Assembly (NCBI GenBank): GCA_943846715.1
Contig: OX044356.1
Span: 930,001-994,000 of the forward strand
Direction of reading: 5' to 3'
DNA: 64,000 bases
Source of the DNA: TMED14 sp002378565
Lineage (GTDB): Bacteria; Bacteroidota; Bacteroidia; Flavobacteriales; Schleiferiaceae
Under the pieces are notes generated by a model that saw nothing but the letters and a program-made list of their open reading frames with translations, did not search any database and was not told where the DNA came from. Shown in pieces: positions 44,921-54,555 of the stretch (its first letter is position 1; the number at the start of each line of letters is the position of its first letter). The translations under genes and the position numbers were made by a program.

Positions 44921-45656
44921 GATTTGTGTTGCTGCTGTCAGCGAGGGTTTCAATGTGGGTTTCCACGGTAGATTCAGCCACCTGTTTCAACAAGTAAGCT
45001 TTGTAGGGGATCAAGCAGTCTTCCAACATGTATTGAACGCCAACTGAGGTGATGGTTCCGCCAGATATGCCATCCACTTGCTGGTTGGTCCTTGCGTCGC
45101 CCTTGCGGACTTCAATGCCATCATAGCTGTCAGAGAAAATGATTTTCCCGGGGAACTGATCCTGGAAAATGGCTGTTGAGATCTCCGCACCCAATCCAGG
45201 TGTTTCCTTTTCATGATTGAAGGAGGCACCGTAAATGGTGTTGGCATCCGATTGCAAGCTGATGAAGCCCCAGATGGGACCCCAAAGGCCCTTGCCACGT
45301 AAAGGTAAAATGTAATAGGTGTTATCCTGGTAGGTAGCGACAAACAAAGGCACTGAGCGCGTGTTAGAAGAAACCTTGACAGCCTTTGCCATGTCCAAGT
45401 CGAAGGCTGAAACCTCTGATTCAATGACTTCGCCATTTCTGATCACTAATTGCTCAACGATGACACTGTTGAAAAGGGAATCAGGGTTCTCAGAAACCAA
45501 ACCAATTGAGCCTAAGATGTTGGACTTTTTCTCCAAAACCATATTGGCATCTTGGAAAGGTTTGAGAACGGTGGCTGCAAGTGAAAGCAGTACGGCCACA
45601 ATCACCACCATGATGATGGAGAATAGGTAAGTATAACGGTTGCTGTTGACGTCCAT
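44913..45656 (-). CDS. nqrC: Na+-NQR subunit C
   Basis: 247 aa. One N-terminal helix (YTYLFSIIMVVIVAVLLSL) and a periplasmic FMN-binding domain. FMN is linked to Thr 201 in DGISGGTITSVG by ApbE. GKGLWGPIWGFI and ETPGLGAEIS are the usual NqrC signatures. It overlaps nqrD by 8 nt and follows nqrB by 1 nt. Confidence 0.96.
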   Translation of the reverse strand: MDVNSNRYTYLFSIIMVVIVAVLLSLAATVLKPFQDANMVLEKKSNILGSIGLVSENPDSLFNSVIVEQLVIRNGEVIESEVSAFDLDMAKAVKVSSNTRSVPLFVATYQDNTYYILPLRGKGLWGPIWGFISLQSDANTIYGASFNHEKETPGLGAEISTAIFQDQFPGKIIFSDSYDGIEVRKGDARTNQQVDGISGGTITSVGVQYMLEDCLIPYKAYLLKQVAESTVETHIETLADSSNTNHE

Positions 45657-45657
45657 G

Positions 45658-46863
45658 TTACGAGGCTTTTACGGTTGATCGTTTTTGACGACGGCTGATG
45701 TTTGCGGCAACCACGTAGTGGTCAATCAAAGGGGCCATGACATTCATGAAAAGAATGGCCAGCATCACGCCTTCTGGGTAGGCGGGGTTGAAGACGCGAA
45801 TGATGATGCTCAACATACCAACCAAGAATCCAAAAATCCATTTGCCACGCTCTGTGTGAGCAGATGAGACGGGATCTGTGGCCATGAACACGATACCAAA
45901 GGCAAAACCACCATACAGCAAGTGCTCATAAAATGGCATAGCCATGTAGACCTGCTGTTCTGGTGAAATCATGTACGATGCCAGCCCATTAAAAATCCAT
46001 CCCATCAAAAGGGCGCCCATGACAGCAGACAGCATGATTTTCCAGGAAGCAATGCGTGTGACAATAAGCAAAACGGCACCCAACAGGATCATTACCACTG
46101 ATGTCTCACCAATGGATCCAGGAATGATGCCAATAAAGGCATCCCAAGCAGAGTATGAACTGCTTCCTGTGGCTGCCATCTCACCCAAGGCAGTGGCGCC
46201 AGAGTAACCATCAACGACAGACTGGCCAGCCTCGGTCGTGGTATTGACCCAGGCCTTGTCGCCCGACATGACACTAGGGTAAGCAAAAAAGGCAAAGGCT
46301 CGAGCAGTTAGCGCAATGTTCAAAATGTTCATACCTGTTCCACCAAAGACTTCCTTAGCAATCAACACAGCAAAAATAGTTGACACCGCAATCATCCATA
46401 ATGGCATGTCCAATGGCATGATCAACGGGATCAGTATGCCAGACACCAAGAAGCCTTCTGCAACGGCATGCTTGTTCTTGAAAGCAAATACCATCTCAAC
46501 ACCTAGGCCAGCAGCGTAGGTTACCAAAATCATGGGAACAAGTCGCCATGCGCCAAACAAGGCATTGTCAAGGGTTAAGAATTGCGAAATCAAGTCACCG
46601 TCCACCAACAAGCCTAAAGCCTTGTAATGCTGGTAGCCTGCATTGAACAAGCCAAACAGCAGGGCTGGCATCAAAGCAAAAATCACTGTCACCATGGTGC
46701 GCTTGAGATCAATGGCATCGCGCACATGGGATCCATTGTCGGTGTTGTGATCCGGAACAAACATCATGGTTTCCAAAGCATTATGCATAGGCATCAGTGC
46801 TTTGAACTTGCCATCAGTGACTGCTGGTCGGGTAGCGTCAAAGATGTTTTGTAAAAATTTCAT
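45658..46863 (-). CDS. nqrB: Na+-NQR subunit B
   Basis: 401 aa, ten membrane helices. Carries FMN on Thr 224 in DGYSGATALGE, riboflavin and the quinone site, and forms the Na+ path. The N-terminal region TRPAVTDGKFKALMPMHNALE, the segment GTGMNILNIALTARAF and FMATDPVSSAHTERGKW are diagnostic. Gap to nqrA is 15 bp. Confidence 0.96.
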   Translation of the reverse strand: MKFLQNIFDATRPAVTDGKFKALMPMHNALETMMFVPDHNTDNGSHVRDAIDLKRTMVTVIFALMPALLFGLFNAGYQHYKALGLLVDGDLISQFLTLDNALFGAWRLVPMILVTYAAGLGVEMVFAFKNKHAVAEGFLVSGILIPLIMPLDMPLWMIAVSTIFAVLIAKEVFGGTGMNILNIALTARAFAFFAYPSVMSGDKAWVNTTTEAGQSVVDGYSGATALGEMAATGSSSYSAWDAFIGIIPGSIGETSVVMILLGAVLLIVTRIASWKIMLSAVMGALLMGWIFNGLASYMISPEQQVYMAMPFYEHLLYGGFAFGIVFMATDPVSSAHTERGKWIFGFLVGMLSIIIRVFNPAYPEGVMLAILFMNVMAPLIDHYVVAANISRRQKRSTVKAS

Positions 46864-46878
46864 ATCCAGAGTTCGTGA

Positions 46879-48222
46879 TTAGTTCATTTCTGCATGAAGC
46901 ATATCCAAGGCGCTACGCACCAAAGACTGCAAAGGTTGCTTGGAGGTACATATCACCTCGCACAAGGCAAAATCTTCTTCAACCACTTCATAAGCACCGA
47001 GGGCTTCCATGCTCTCTAGGTCATTGGCCCACATGGCCTTGAGTAATTGATTTGGAAGGATGTCAAAAGGGAATACGCGACCGTATTCACCCGTCATGAC
47101 AAAATTCCTGTCTTCACCATTCATCTTGGTACTTAGGTCATACTTGCGATGAGGAAACATCCAAGAAATGAAGGTTCGGTTTTTAGAGAACTTCCTGATA
47201 TTGGGCAATACCCAGCCAAAAAACTCTGTGCCCTCACCTTCAGGGATGGCTGTGAGTTGGTTAGCATTGTACGAAAGGAACCCATCCTTGCCGACTGCTT
47301 GGCCTGTCAATACAGAGCCGGAAATCACGCGGTAGGTGCGGTCGACTCTCAAAGCCTCATCCATGGCTGAAGTCAATTGCATGCAAGGCATAGCTTTCAC
47401 GTAGGATGGGTTAACAAACCCTGTACCACCCATGGTGATCACGCGCTCTAGGCGAACTTCTCCTAAACGGAAAAACTGACCCAAGATGGCCACGTCTTGC
47501 GCATCAATGGCCCACACAACCTCACCTTTATTCAAGGGGGAAACATGAGCAATGTGCACCGATGTGTTGCCGGCAGGGTGCTGGCCTTGAAAGCGATGGA
47601 TCTCAACATTTTCAGCACCAACAAGCGCGGTGGACGACTCGTCCTCTGCAATGGAAAGCACCGTTTTTGAAGCTAGCAAGCTCAACACCTTGATGCCTGA
47701 CTGAAAATCCATTTCACGACCCTTGAGGGTGATGGATGCCTCAGGAGCAAATGGCGCAGTGGCCATGGCGTTAATGAATACCGCCTTGGGTTGATCATTC
47801 GGGTTGGCAATGATGCCATAGGGACGCATCTCGAGCATGGTCCACAGGCCAGAGGCTGTCAAACGCTCAATGACTTCATCGCGATTGGCAGGATGACCTT
47901 TAGGGAAGCTAGCGTAGGCTTGGACGGCATCCGCCTCGATAAGTACGTGCTCAAGGCGACGCTTTGCACCGCGAACAATGGATGTCACCACGCCGCTTAC
48001 CGGGGAAGTGATGCGAATTCTATCATCCTTTTTATGAAAGAGAATGCTGTCTCCAGCGAGGACTTTATCCCCTTCTTTCACGGCAAGCTTTGGCACTAAA
48101 CCAAGGTAACTATCTGGCGTAATTGCAAAGGTGGTCGTGCTTTCAAGTGTGCCCAATAGATCTGAAGGACTCCCCATGATGGGAAGGGTCATTCCTTTCT
48201 GCACTACGTGTGTCTTAAACAT
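46879..48222 (-). CDS. nqrA: Na+-NQR subunit A
   Basis: 447 aa peripheral quinone-associated subunit without cofactor. GMTLPIMGSPSDLL near the start, a biotinyl-like region KEGDKVLAGDSILFHKKD, VFINAMATAPFAPEA, and ERVITMGGTGFVNP. The C-terminal EEDFALCEVICTSKQPL is typical. First gene of the operon nqrABCDEF-apbE; a promoter is visible 32 nt upstream of the ATG. Confidence 0.96.
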   Translation of the reverse strand: MFKTHVVQKGMTLPIMGSPSDLLGTLESTTTFAITPDSYLGLVPKLAVKEGDKVLAGDSILFHKKDDRIRITSPVSGVVTSIVRGAKRRLEHVLIEADAVQAYASFPKGHPANRDEVIERLTASGLWTMLEMRPYGIIANPNDQPKAVFINAMATAPFAPEASITLKGREMDFQSGIKVLSLLASKTVLSIAEDESSTALVGAENVEIHRFQGQHPAGNTSVHIAHVSPLNKGEVVWAIDAQDVAILGQFFRLGEVRLERVITMGGTGFVNPSYVKAMPCMQLTSAMDEALRVDRTYRVISGSVLTGQAVGKDGFLSYNANQLTAIPEGEGTEFFGWVLPNIRKFSKNRTFISWMFPHRKYDLSTKMNGEDRNFVMTGEYGRVFPFDILPNQLLKAMWANDLESMEALGAYEVVEEDFALCEVICTSKQPLQSLVRSALDMLHAEMN

Positions 48223-48253
48223 GTCCCAAGTTTTAGGGTGAAAAATTTTGCCG

Positions 48254-48285
48254 CAAAGTTACAATACATAAGAGCTAGGGACGAA
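48254..48285 (-). promoter_or_regulatory. Promoter of the nqr operon
   Basis: On the minus strand TTCG, a 20-bp spacer, then TAACTTTG (48254-48261). Matches the Bacteroidota -33/-7 pattern and leaves a leader of about 25 nt before nqrA. The same TTCG-N20 arrangement precedes tRNA-Pro. Confidence 0.5.
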
Positions 48286-48307
48286 GTTTTTATCAACTTT
48301 ACATCCC

Positions 48308-49624
48308 ATGAGCAACTTAAAGTTATTCACACTATCCCTGATGTTTTCGCCAGCCTTGGCTTATGCCCAATTTGCACCGGATTGGCTTGTGGCTGAAGGT
48401 ATCCATTCCGTGCAATGGCATGTGCTTGGTGATCCACAAAGTTTGACGGTGGTTCCCTTGGGTGAAACTGGCAGCCTCCGTTTAGCTTTTGATGACTTCT
48501 ACCAAAGCACGACCCCATTCAATTACACCTGGCAGCATTGCAACCGCGACTGGCAACCTAGCGGTCTGAACCATTCAGAGGCCATTGAGGGGTTCATGGA
48601 GTCGCAATTACCTGATGGCATACTGTCATTCAATACCTACCAACCCTACAGCCACATGAGCACCATCCTGCCCCACAGTGATTGCATGCCTAGGGTTTCA
48701 GGCAATTACTACTTGATTATTTTTGGTGAAAGTCAAATGGACACCTTGTTGAAACTTCCAGCGGTGTTTGTGAATCAGAAAACCCAGCTCTCCGGAGGCA
48801 TCCATCGCACAAGCCTGATGGGACTGAGGCAAAGCCATCAAGAAATTGATATGATCGTTGACATGCGCGATATCTCCGTGCTCAACCCATTCAAGGATGT
48901 GGCCTTGTCCATCATACAGAACAGAAATTGGCGAAGCACCAAGCAGCTAGCGCCACGGTTTTTGCGCAATGGGGTGATGGACTTTGACCATGATGATGGC
49001 AGCAATTGCTTCCCTGGCGGCAACCATTTTCGCTATATCGACAACAAAAACCTCCCTGTACCTAGCCTGCGCGTTTCTCGCTATGAACTCAATGAACGCT
49101 GGGTGGCCTTTGTTGACGAGGAAATTGCTCGTGGCATCCTGTACCCAACCCATCAACAAGATGGCCAAGGTGTGTTTGTCCCTAGAAAGCAAGGATCTGA
49201 TGATGAGGGCATTGAAGCAGATTACTTGTGGATGGATCTTTTCCTTAAAGACAATGAAGGCAAAGGGCATCGACAACTGCATGTGTTGGGGGATTTCAAT
49301 GCCTACCAACCACACCTTGACAATCAATTACTCTACGATGAGATCGAGCAGGCTTACCGGGGACGCATCATGGTCAAGCAAGGTTATTTAGAGTACCTGA
49401 TCGCTGACGAGAGCCGCTCATCAACTGATGAATCAAGTCAATGGTCAGCTGACAAAATACAATGGTCAGAAGGCAATCACTGGGAAACCAACAACCGCTA
49501 CACCGTCATTGTCTACCTCAGATCCTGGGGCGCAAGGCATGATGAAGCAATGGGCATGACGACCCTGGACAGTCGCAATGCCATGGGACTCAAAGCTTTG
49601 GAGTTAAGGGTAGGCAATCCATGA
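48308..49624 (+). CDS. DUF5103 domain-containing secreted protein
   Basis: 438 aa. Signal peptide (KLFTLSLMFSPALAYAQ). Family pattern: LRLAFDDFYQSTTPFNYTWQ(H)CNRDWQPSGL, EAIEGFMESQLPDG, SFNTYQPYSHMS, GNYYLIIFGE in the first half, and VLGDFNAYQP and MVKQGYLEYLIADE near the end. A beta-sandwich protein of the Bacteroidota envelope, function unknown. It is divergent from nqrA with an 85-bp gap and precedes sua5 by 21 bp. Confidence 0.86.
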   Translation: MSNLKLFTLSLMFSPALAYAQFAPDWLVAEGIHSVQWHVLGDPQSLTVVPLGETGSLRLAFDDFYQSTTPFNYTWQHCNRDWQPSGLNHSEAIEGFMESQLPDGILSFNTYQPYSHMSTILPHSDCMPRVSGNYYLIIFGESQMDTLLKLPAVFVNQKTQLSGGIHRTSLMGLRQSHQEIDMIVDMRDISVLNPFKDVALSIIQNRNWRSTKQLAPRFLRNGVMDFDHDDGSNCFPGGNHFRYIDNKNLPVPSLRVSRYELNERWVAFVDEEIARGILYPTHQQDGQGVFVPRKQGSDDEGIEADYLWMDLFLKDNEGKGHRQLHVLGDFNAYQPHLDNQLLYDEIEQAYRGRIMVKQGYLEYLIADESRSSTDESSQWSADKIQWSEGNHWETNNRYTVIVYLRSWGARHDEAMGMTTLDSRNAMGLKALELRVGNP

Positions 49625-49633
49625 GGCCAAGCG

Positions 49634-49641
49634 TATGTTTG
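49634..49641 (+). promoter_or_regulatory. -7 element abutting the tsaC/sua5 start
   Basis: TATGTTTG ends 4 nt before the ATG at 49646, a full TAnnTTTG match; implies a start-proximal promoter independent of the DUF5103 gene. Confidence 0.4.
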
Positions 49642-49645
49642 CTGC

Positions 49646-50584
49646 ATGGACATTGAGCAGGCAAAACACACCCTAGACAGCGGTGGATTGGTGGCCATTC
49701 CCACTGAAACAGTATACGGACTGGCGGCAAACGCTACAGATGCAGATGCTGTTGCCCGAATTTTTTCAGTGAAAAATCGCCCGTTTTTTGACCCGCTCAT
49801 TCTTCATTTACCTAGCCTTGACATGATGGAAACCTATAGTCAGTCAGGCTTGCCCCCATTGGCAATGCAGCTGGCTGAGCGTTTCATGCCTGGCCCCTTA
49901 ACCTTCGTGCTACCTAAGGCTGATTCTGTGCCAGACATTGTCACCTCGGGCATGGAATCGGTAGCCATGCGGATCCCTAACCATCCCATGACATTGGATT
50001 TACTCCGTTCCCTGGACTACCCATTGGCAGCGCCAAGCGCAAACCCTTTTGGTTATGTGTCACCCACCAGTGCAGCGCATGTCAGGCAACAATTGGGTGG
50101 CGCCATTGATGGCATCATCGACGGTGGACCTTGTGCCGTAGGTCTTGAATCAACGATTGTGTCTTTTCTTGAGATGCAGCCACTGGTCTTGCGCTTAGGC
50201 GGCACGCCTTTAGAAGCCATTGAAGACTGCCTGCACATGAAGCTGAAACGTCAGACCTCATCAAGCCACCCAAAGGCCCCTGGGCAATTATCCAGCCACT
50301 ACTCACCCGGCAGGGTGGTAATCCCACATCCTCATGGCTGTGATTGGCAGGCCATTGATTGGAACCTAACCACAGATGACGCCATCAGCTGGCTGCCTCA
50401 AAGCAATGCTTCACAGAGCTTCACACAAAGCGGTGACGACCGAGAAGGCGCTCAATCCTTGTTTCATTTGCTGCGATCTGTTGACAATGGCAAAACCGGG
50501 CCTGTTCACGTGGAGTTAGCGCCAGACAAGGGTCTTGGCAAGGCAATCAATGACCGAATTAAGCGGTCCGCCCACCAGGCCTGA
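49646..50584 (+). CDS. L-threonylcarbamoyladenylate synthase (Sua5 type)
   Basis: 312 aa. Makes threonylcarbamoyl-AMP from Thr, bicarbonate and ATP for t6A at position 37 of ANN-decoding tRNAs. The N-terminal YrdC domain has GGLVAIPTETVYGLAANA, KNRPFFDPLILHL, MPGPLTFVLPK, PLAAPSANPFGYVSPT and GLESTIVSF. The C-terminal Sua5 domain is present (linker SSHPKAPGQLSSHYSP), which separates it from short TsaC. The 3' end overlaps lptB by 26 nt, tail to tail. Confidence 0.93.
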   Translation: MDIEQAKHTLDSGGLVAIPTETVYGLAANATDADAVARIFSVKNRPFFDPLILHLPSLDMMETYSQSGLPPLAMQLAERFMPGPLTFVLPKADSVPDIVTSGMESVAMRIPNHPMTLDLLRSLDYPLAAPSANPFGYVSPTSAAHVRQQLGGAIDGIIDGGPCAVGLESTIVSFLEMQPLVLRLGGTPLEAIEDCLHMKLKRQTSSSHPKAPGQLSSHYSPGRVVIPHPHGCDWQAIDWNLTTDDAISWLPQSNASQSFTQSGDDREGAQSLFHLLRSVDNGKTGPVHVELAPDKGLGKAINDRIKRSAHQA

Positions 50585-51299
50585 GCTTGAAATTCTGACC
50601 TAAGTAGACCTTGCGAACCACAGGGTCAGCCGCCAGTTCCTCTGCGCTGCCGTGCTTGAGGATTTTTCCTTCAAACATCAAGTAGGTTCTGTCTGTGATG
50701 GCTAGGGTTTCTTGCACATTGTGATCCGTGATCAAGACACCAATGTTGCGATCAACAAGGCGTGAAACGATGTGCTGTATGTCTTCTACGGCAATAGGAT
50801 CAACCCCCGCAAAGGGCTCGTCCAATAAGATAAATCGTGGATCAGAAGCCAAGCATCGGGCAATTTCTGCCCGTCTTCGCTCTCCACCTGAGAGCAAATC
50901 TCCCCGGTGGTTGGCCAGCTTGCTCAGGCCAAACTCATCCAGAAGCACTGCTGTTTTAGCCTTGATGTCTGCCTTGCTGAATCCGCGCCATTCAAAGACT
51001 GCAGCAACATTGTCTTCAACAGTCATTTTACGAAAAATGGACGGCTCTTGAGCCAGGTAGCCGATGCCGTGTTTTGCCCTTTGGTGCATTGGCATTCGTG
51101 TGATATCCATGCCATCAAGGATGATGGCTCCCTTGTCGGCTTTCACCATGCCAACCACGGCATAAAAAGAGGTGGTTTTTCCGGCGCCATTGGGCCCCAA
51201 TAGACCCACAATCTCCCCTTGTGACACGTTAAAACTCACCCCATCAACGACGGCGCGTCGCTTGTAGACTTTGGTGATGTTGTTGACAGAGAGGCTCAT
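50559..51299 (-). CDS. lptB: LPS export ABC transporter ATP-binding protein
   Basis: 246 aa. Cytosolic ATPase of the LptB2FG extractor that sends lipopolysaccharide across the periplasm. Walker A GPNGAGKT (35-42), signature LLSGGERRRAEIA, Walker B FILLDEPFAGVDPIAV, H-loop DHNV. It overlaps tatC by 4 nt (ATGA), so both are made from one mRNA, as in other Bacteroidota. Confidence 0.95.
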   Translation of the reverse strand: MSLSVNNITKVYKRRAVVDGVSFNVSQGEIVGLLGPNGAGKTTSFYAVVGMVKADKGAIILDGMDITRMPMHQRAKHGIGYLAQEPSIFRKMTVEDNVAAVFEWRGFSKADIKAKTAVLLDEFGLSKLANHRGDLLSGGERRRAEIARCLASDPRFILLDEPFAGVDPIAVEDIQHIVSRLVDRNIGVLITDHNVQETLAITDRTYLMFEGKILKHGSAEELAADPVVRKVYLGQNFKLRPGGRTA

Positions 51300-52081
51300 G
51301 ACTTGGGTGCGGCGTATTTGCTGACCAAGATACTGACTTCATACAAGAGAAAGACAGGGATGGATATCAGAATCTGACTGAAAACATCCGGTGGAGTGAT
51401 AACTGCTGACAGCATCAAGATCCCAATCCATGCGTGACGCCTGTACGTCTTCATGCCCTTCGCTGTTGTCAAGCCCATTCGGCTTAAAAAGAAGACCAAA
51501 ATGGGCAGCTCAAACATGATACCTGTGGCCAGAATAAGACTCATGACCGTGTTCAAGTAGGAAGCGGTTTCAATGATGTTTTGAATCTCCCCACTCAGCA
51601 CATAGTTCCCCAAGAAACGCAAACTCAATGGCACAATCAGGTAATAACCAAACAATGCGCCTGCAAATAGCAGCAAAGAGGACACAGTCACAAATAGCAC
51701 AGAATAGCCCTGCTCTTTGTTGGATAGCCCCGGTGAGATGAAGCGCCACATCTGGTAAAGGATCCAAGGGAATGCCAGCACCACACCAGCTAACAAAGAA
51801 ATCCAAATATGAAGGCTGAACTGACCAGCCATTTTTGTGTTCAGTAAGTCAATACTCAATCCCTCAATACAGAGGCTTGGCATGCCCCACAATTCAGCCA
51901 ATTCACAGAACCATTGGTAGGTGATGAAGTCCGACGATTTAGGGGCTAAAAGCAGTTGGTCAATCAAGATTTCCTTGCCAACAAAGGCCAACACAGCAGC
52001 CACAAGCACACCAAGTACCGCACGTACCAGGTATTTACGCAGTTCAGATAGATGCTGAAGGAATGGCATGTCACTTTTCAT
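51296..52081 (-). CDS. tatC: Twin-arginine translocase subunit TatC
   Basis: 261 aa with six membrane helices; receptor for twin-arginine signal peptides. PFLQHLSELRKYLVRAV at the N-terminus (the E/DHLxELR signature), a later FISPGLSNKEQGY and FELPILVFFLSRMG, and ITPPDVFSQILI in the last part. The start at 52081 is the first ATG; the frame opens at a TTG 9 nt earlier. It is divergent from recQ with 52 bp between. Confidence 0.94.
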   Translation of the reverse strand: MKSDMPFLQHLSELRKYLVRAVLGVLVAAVLAFVGKEILIDQLLLAPKSSDFITYQWFCELAELWGMPSLCIEGLSIDLLNTKMAGQFSLHIWISLLAGVVLAFPWILYQMWRFISPGLSNKEQGYSVLFVTVSSLLLFAGALFGYYLIVPLSLRFLGNYVLSGEIQNIIETASYLNTVMSLILATGIMFELPILVFFLSRMGLTTAKGMKTYRRHAWIGILMLSAVITPPDVFSQILISIPVFLLYEVSILVSKYAAPKS

Positions 52082-52133
52082 GGTTGACAAAAGTAAGTCT
52101 TGTTGTATCTTGATAACATATCTATTTCAACAG

Positions 52134-54314
52134 ATGTCATCTCATAGCATACAAGAAACCAAGAACTTGCTGAAGCAGTTTTTTGGTTTTACCGATTTCA
52201 AAGGACAGCAAGAACCTGCCATCGAGTCTATTCTCAGTGGCAAGGATGTCTTTGTCATGATGCCAACAGGTGGTGGCAAGTCACTTTGCTTCCAGTTACC
52301 TGCCCTGCAAATGGAAGGGGTCACCGTTGTCGTCTCGCCTTTGATTGCTTTGATGAAGAATCAGGTGGATGCGATCCGCAACTTCGGCAAAGTGGACGGC
52401 ATTGCCCATGTTTGGAACTCTTCACTGACTAAGAGGCAAATGGTTGAGGTGAGGCAAGACCTTTCTTCCGGTGTCACCAAACTGCTATACATGGCGCCAG
52501 AGTCATTGGCCAAGCAGGACAACATCGATTTCCTCAAACTCTTGAATGTGTCCTTTTTTGCCATTGATGAGGCCCATTGCATCTCCGAATGGGGCCATGA
52601 CTTCAGGCCTGATTACCGAAACATCGTTAAATCCATTGAAGCCATTGGCCGCAAGCCCATCATTGCCTTGACAGCTACAGCCACACCCAAGGTAAAATTA
52701 GACATCCTGAAGACCCTGGATATTTCTGATGCGGAAACCTACACATCAAGCTTCAATCGAAGCAACCTTTATTACGGCATTCAACCAAAGGATCAGGTTG
52801 AGAAAAACATTGTTCGACTGCTGCTAGGCCACAAAGGAAAGTCTGCCATTGTTTACTGCATGAGTCGCAAGAAAGTGGAGGCAGTGGCTCAGGTACTGCA
52901 ACTCAACGGCTTAAGTGCCCTTCCCTACCATGCAGGACTGGATAGAAAAACGCGCGTCAAGCACCAAGATGCTTTTCTCAACGAGGACTGCGACATCATT
53001 GTGGCAACCATCGCTTTTGGGATGGGCATCGATAAACCCGATGTTCGTCTGGTGGTCCATCACGACATTCCCAAGAGCTTGGAAAGCTATTACCAGGAGA
53101 CTGGTCGTGCTGGAAGAGATGGTGGTGAAGGTATCTGCATCACCTTTTACGCAAAGGAGGACATCGAGAAAATGGACAAATTCCTGTCCAGGAAACCTGT
53201 GGCTGAACAAGAGGTCGGCAGGCAGTTATTGCTTGAGTCCAGGGGCTATGCATCCACATCAGCCTGTCGAAGGAAATTTTTGCTTCACTATTTTGGGGAA
53301 TCCTACCATGAGGACAACTGTGGGCAATGTGACAACTGCGAACGCAATGACCCCCTACAGGATGTAACGAAAGAGGCTAAGTTGATTTGCGAGATCATTC
53401 AAGAAGGCAGGGGCAACTTCCGCACCATCCAAGTGGTCAATGTGCTGCTTGGCAATGAGACGTCCATCCTCAATACCATGGACGCACAAGACCTCGACCA
53501 ATGGGGCAAGGGCACCGAGCACAGTTTAGCTCAGTGGGAGAACTTGATTGGCCAACTCAGCCTTTCAGGAGCTATTGTTAAGGACATTGAACGCTACGGG
53601 GTGCTTTACCTGGCAGAGGAAGGCTTGAGTATCATGAAGGGCAAGGCCACTTTCAAATCTAAACCTCACCAAGAGATTGGCGGCAACAGCCCCAGCAGTT
53701 CAGATGCGTCCAAAGAGTCCGTCCTGGACCCTGTCCTCTACGACCTACTCAAAGCAGAGAACAAATCCATAGCAAAGCAAAAAGGCATCCCTCCTTATGC
53801 CTTGTTTTCTGATGCCACTTTGCAGGACATGGCTACCTCCTATCCGACCACTGAGGATGAGTTGAAAACCATGGCAGGCGTGGGGGAGTCAAAAGCACGG
53901 CGCTATGGCACAAGCCTGATCAATTGCATCAAAAACCATGTGGAAGCCAACGGGATTGAGCGCATGTCTGACTTTGCCATCATCAGTAGCGGTCAGCGGT
54001 CAGCCACCAAGGTGTATATCATTCAAGGCACGGATAGGCGACAAGACTTGGAAAGCATGTCAAAAAACAAGGGGATAAGCATTGAGCAATTGATGCATGA
54101 CATGGAACTCATTGTACAAGGGGGTACCAAAATCAACATTCATTACATATTGAAGGAGATGTTGGATGAGGATTCCATTGAGGAACTCATGGAACACTTT
54201 TCAGATGACAGTGAGTCCGGCGACATCATCGAGGCGTACCACGAATTTGATGGCACTTACACTGAAGAGGAATTGCGAATGGTTCGCATCCATTTCCTTA
54301 CCACGGTGCTTTAG
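52134..54314 (+). CDS. recQ: ATP-dependent DNA helicase RecQ
   Basis: 726 aa. 3'-5' helicase of recombination and fork repair. Walker A MMPTGGGKS (42-50), DEAH 145-148 in AIDEAHCISEWGHDFRPDY, ALTATATPKV, the helicase C domain with ATIAFGMGIDKPDVR and QETGRAGRDG, the zinc site (SACRRKFLLHYFG, CGQCDNC), RQC winged helix, and an HRDC domain (about 540-610, with MAGVGESKARRYG). A further C-terminal helical extension of about 110 aa is typical in this phylum. The ATG at 52134 is chosen over the frame opening at 52068 (overlaps tatC). Confidence 0.95.
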   Translation: MSSHSIQETKNLLKQFFGFTDFKGQQEPAIESILSGKDVFVMMPTGGGKSLCFQLPALQMEGVTVVVSPLIALMKNQVDAIRNFGKVDGIAHVWNSSLTKRQMVEVRQDLSSGVTKLLYMAPESLAKQDNIDFLKLLNVSFFAIDEAHCISEWGHDFRPDYRNIVKSIEAIGRKPIIALTATATPKVKLDILKTLDISDAETYTSSFNRSNLYYGIQPKDQVEKNIVRLLLGHKGKSAIVYCMSRKKVEAVAQVLQLNGLSALPYHAGLDRKTRVKHQDAFLNEDCDIIVATIAFGMGIDKPDVRLVVHHDIPKSLESYYQETGRAGRDGGEGICITFYAKEDIEKMDKFLSRKPVAEQEVGRQLLLESRGYASTSACRRKFLLHYFGESYHEDNCGQCDNCERNDPLQDVTKEAKLICEIIQEGRGNFRTIQVVNVLLGNETSILNTMDAQDLDQWGKGTEHSLAQWENLIGQLSLSGAIVKDIERYGVLYLAEEGLSIMKGKATFKSKPHQEIGGNSPSSSDASKESVLDPVLYDLLKAENKSIAKQKGIPPYALFSDATLQDMATSYPTTEDELKTMAGVGESKARRYGTSLINCIKNHVEANGIERMSDFAIISSGQRSATKVYIIQGTDRRQDLESMSKNKGISIEQLMHDMELIVQGGTKINIHYILKEMLDEDSIEELMEHFSDDSESGDIIEAYHEFDGTYTEEELRMVRIHFLTTVL

Positions 54315-54420
54315 GTCAAGTATTAATTCAACGTCATCAGCCGGTCAACCCCTTGGATTGATAGCCTGTCAGCAAGAATGGAGTCCATCACTGCAAAGGA
54401 TTGAGAGTAGGCAAGTATGG

Positions 54421-54438
54421 CTGCCCGCCTTCGGGCAG
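54421..54438 (+). terminator. Weak hairpin after recQ
   Basis: CTGCCCG-CCTT-CGGGCAG, a 7-bp GC stem in the 241-bp gap between recQ and the convergent sigma factor gene. No T-run follows on either strand, so the role is doubtful. I see nothing else in this gap. Confidence 0.3.
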
Positions 54439-54555
54439 AGAAAGCGACTGGCTTCCCCTTGAGAGTAGATTTTGTCATAGGCATGTTCTGTCACCCCATA
54501 ACGCTGCAATGCAAGGCTTATTGTTCAGCAACATGCCACAAGCGACCAATCAAGG

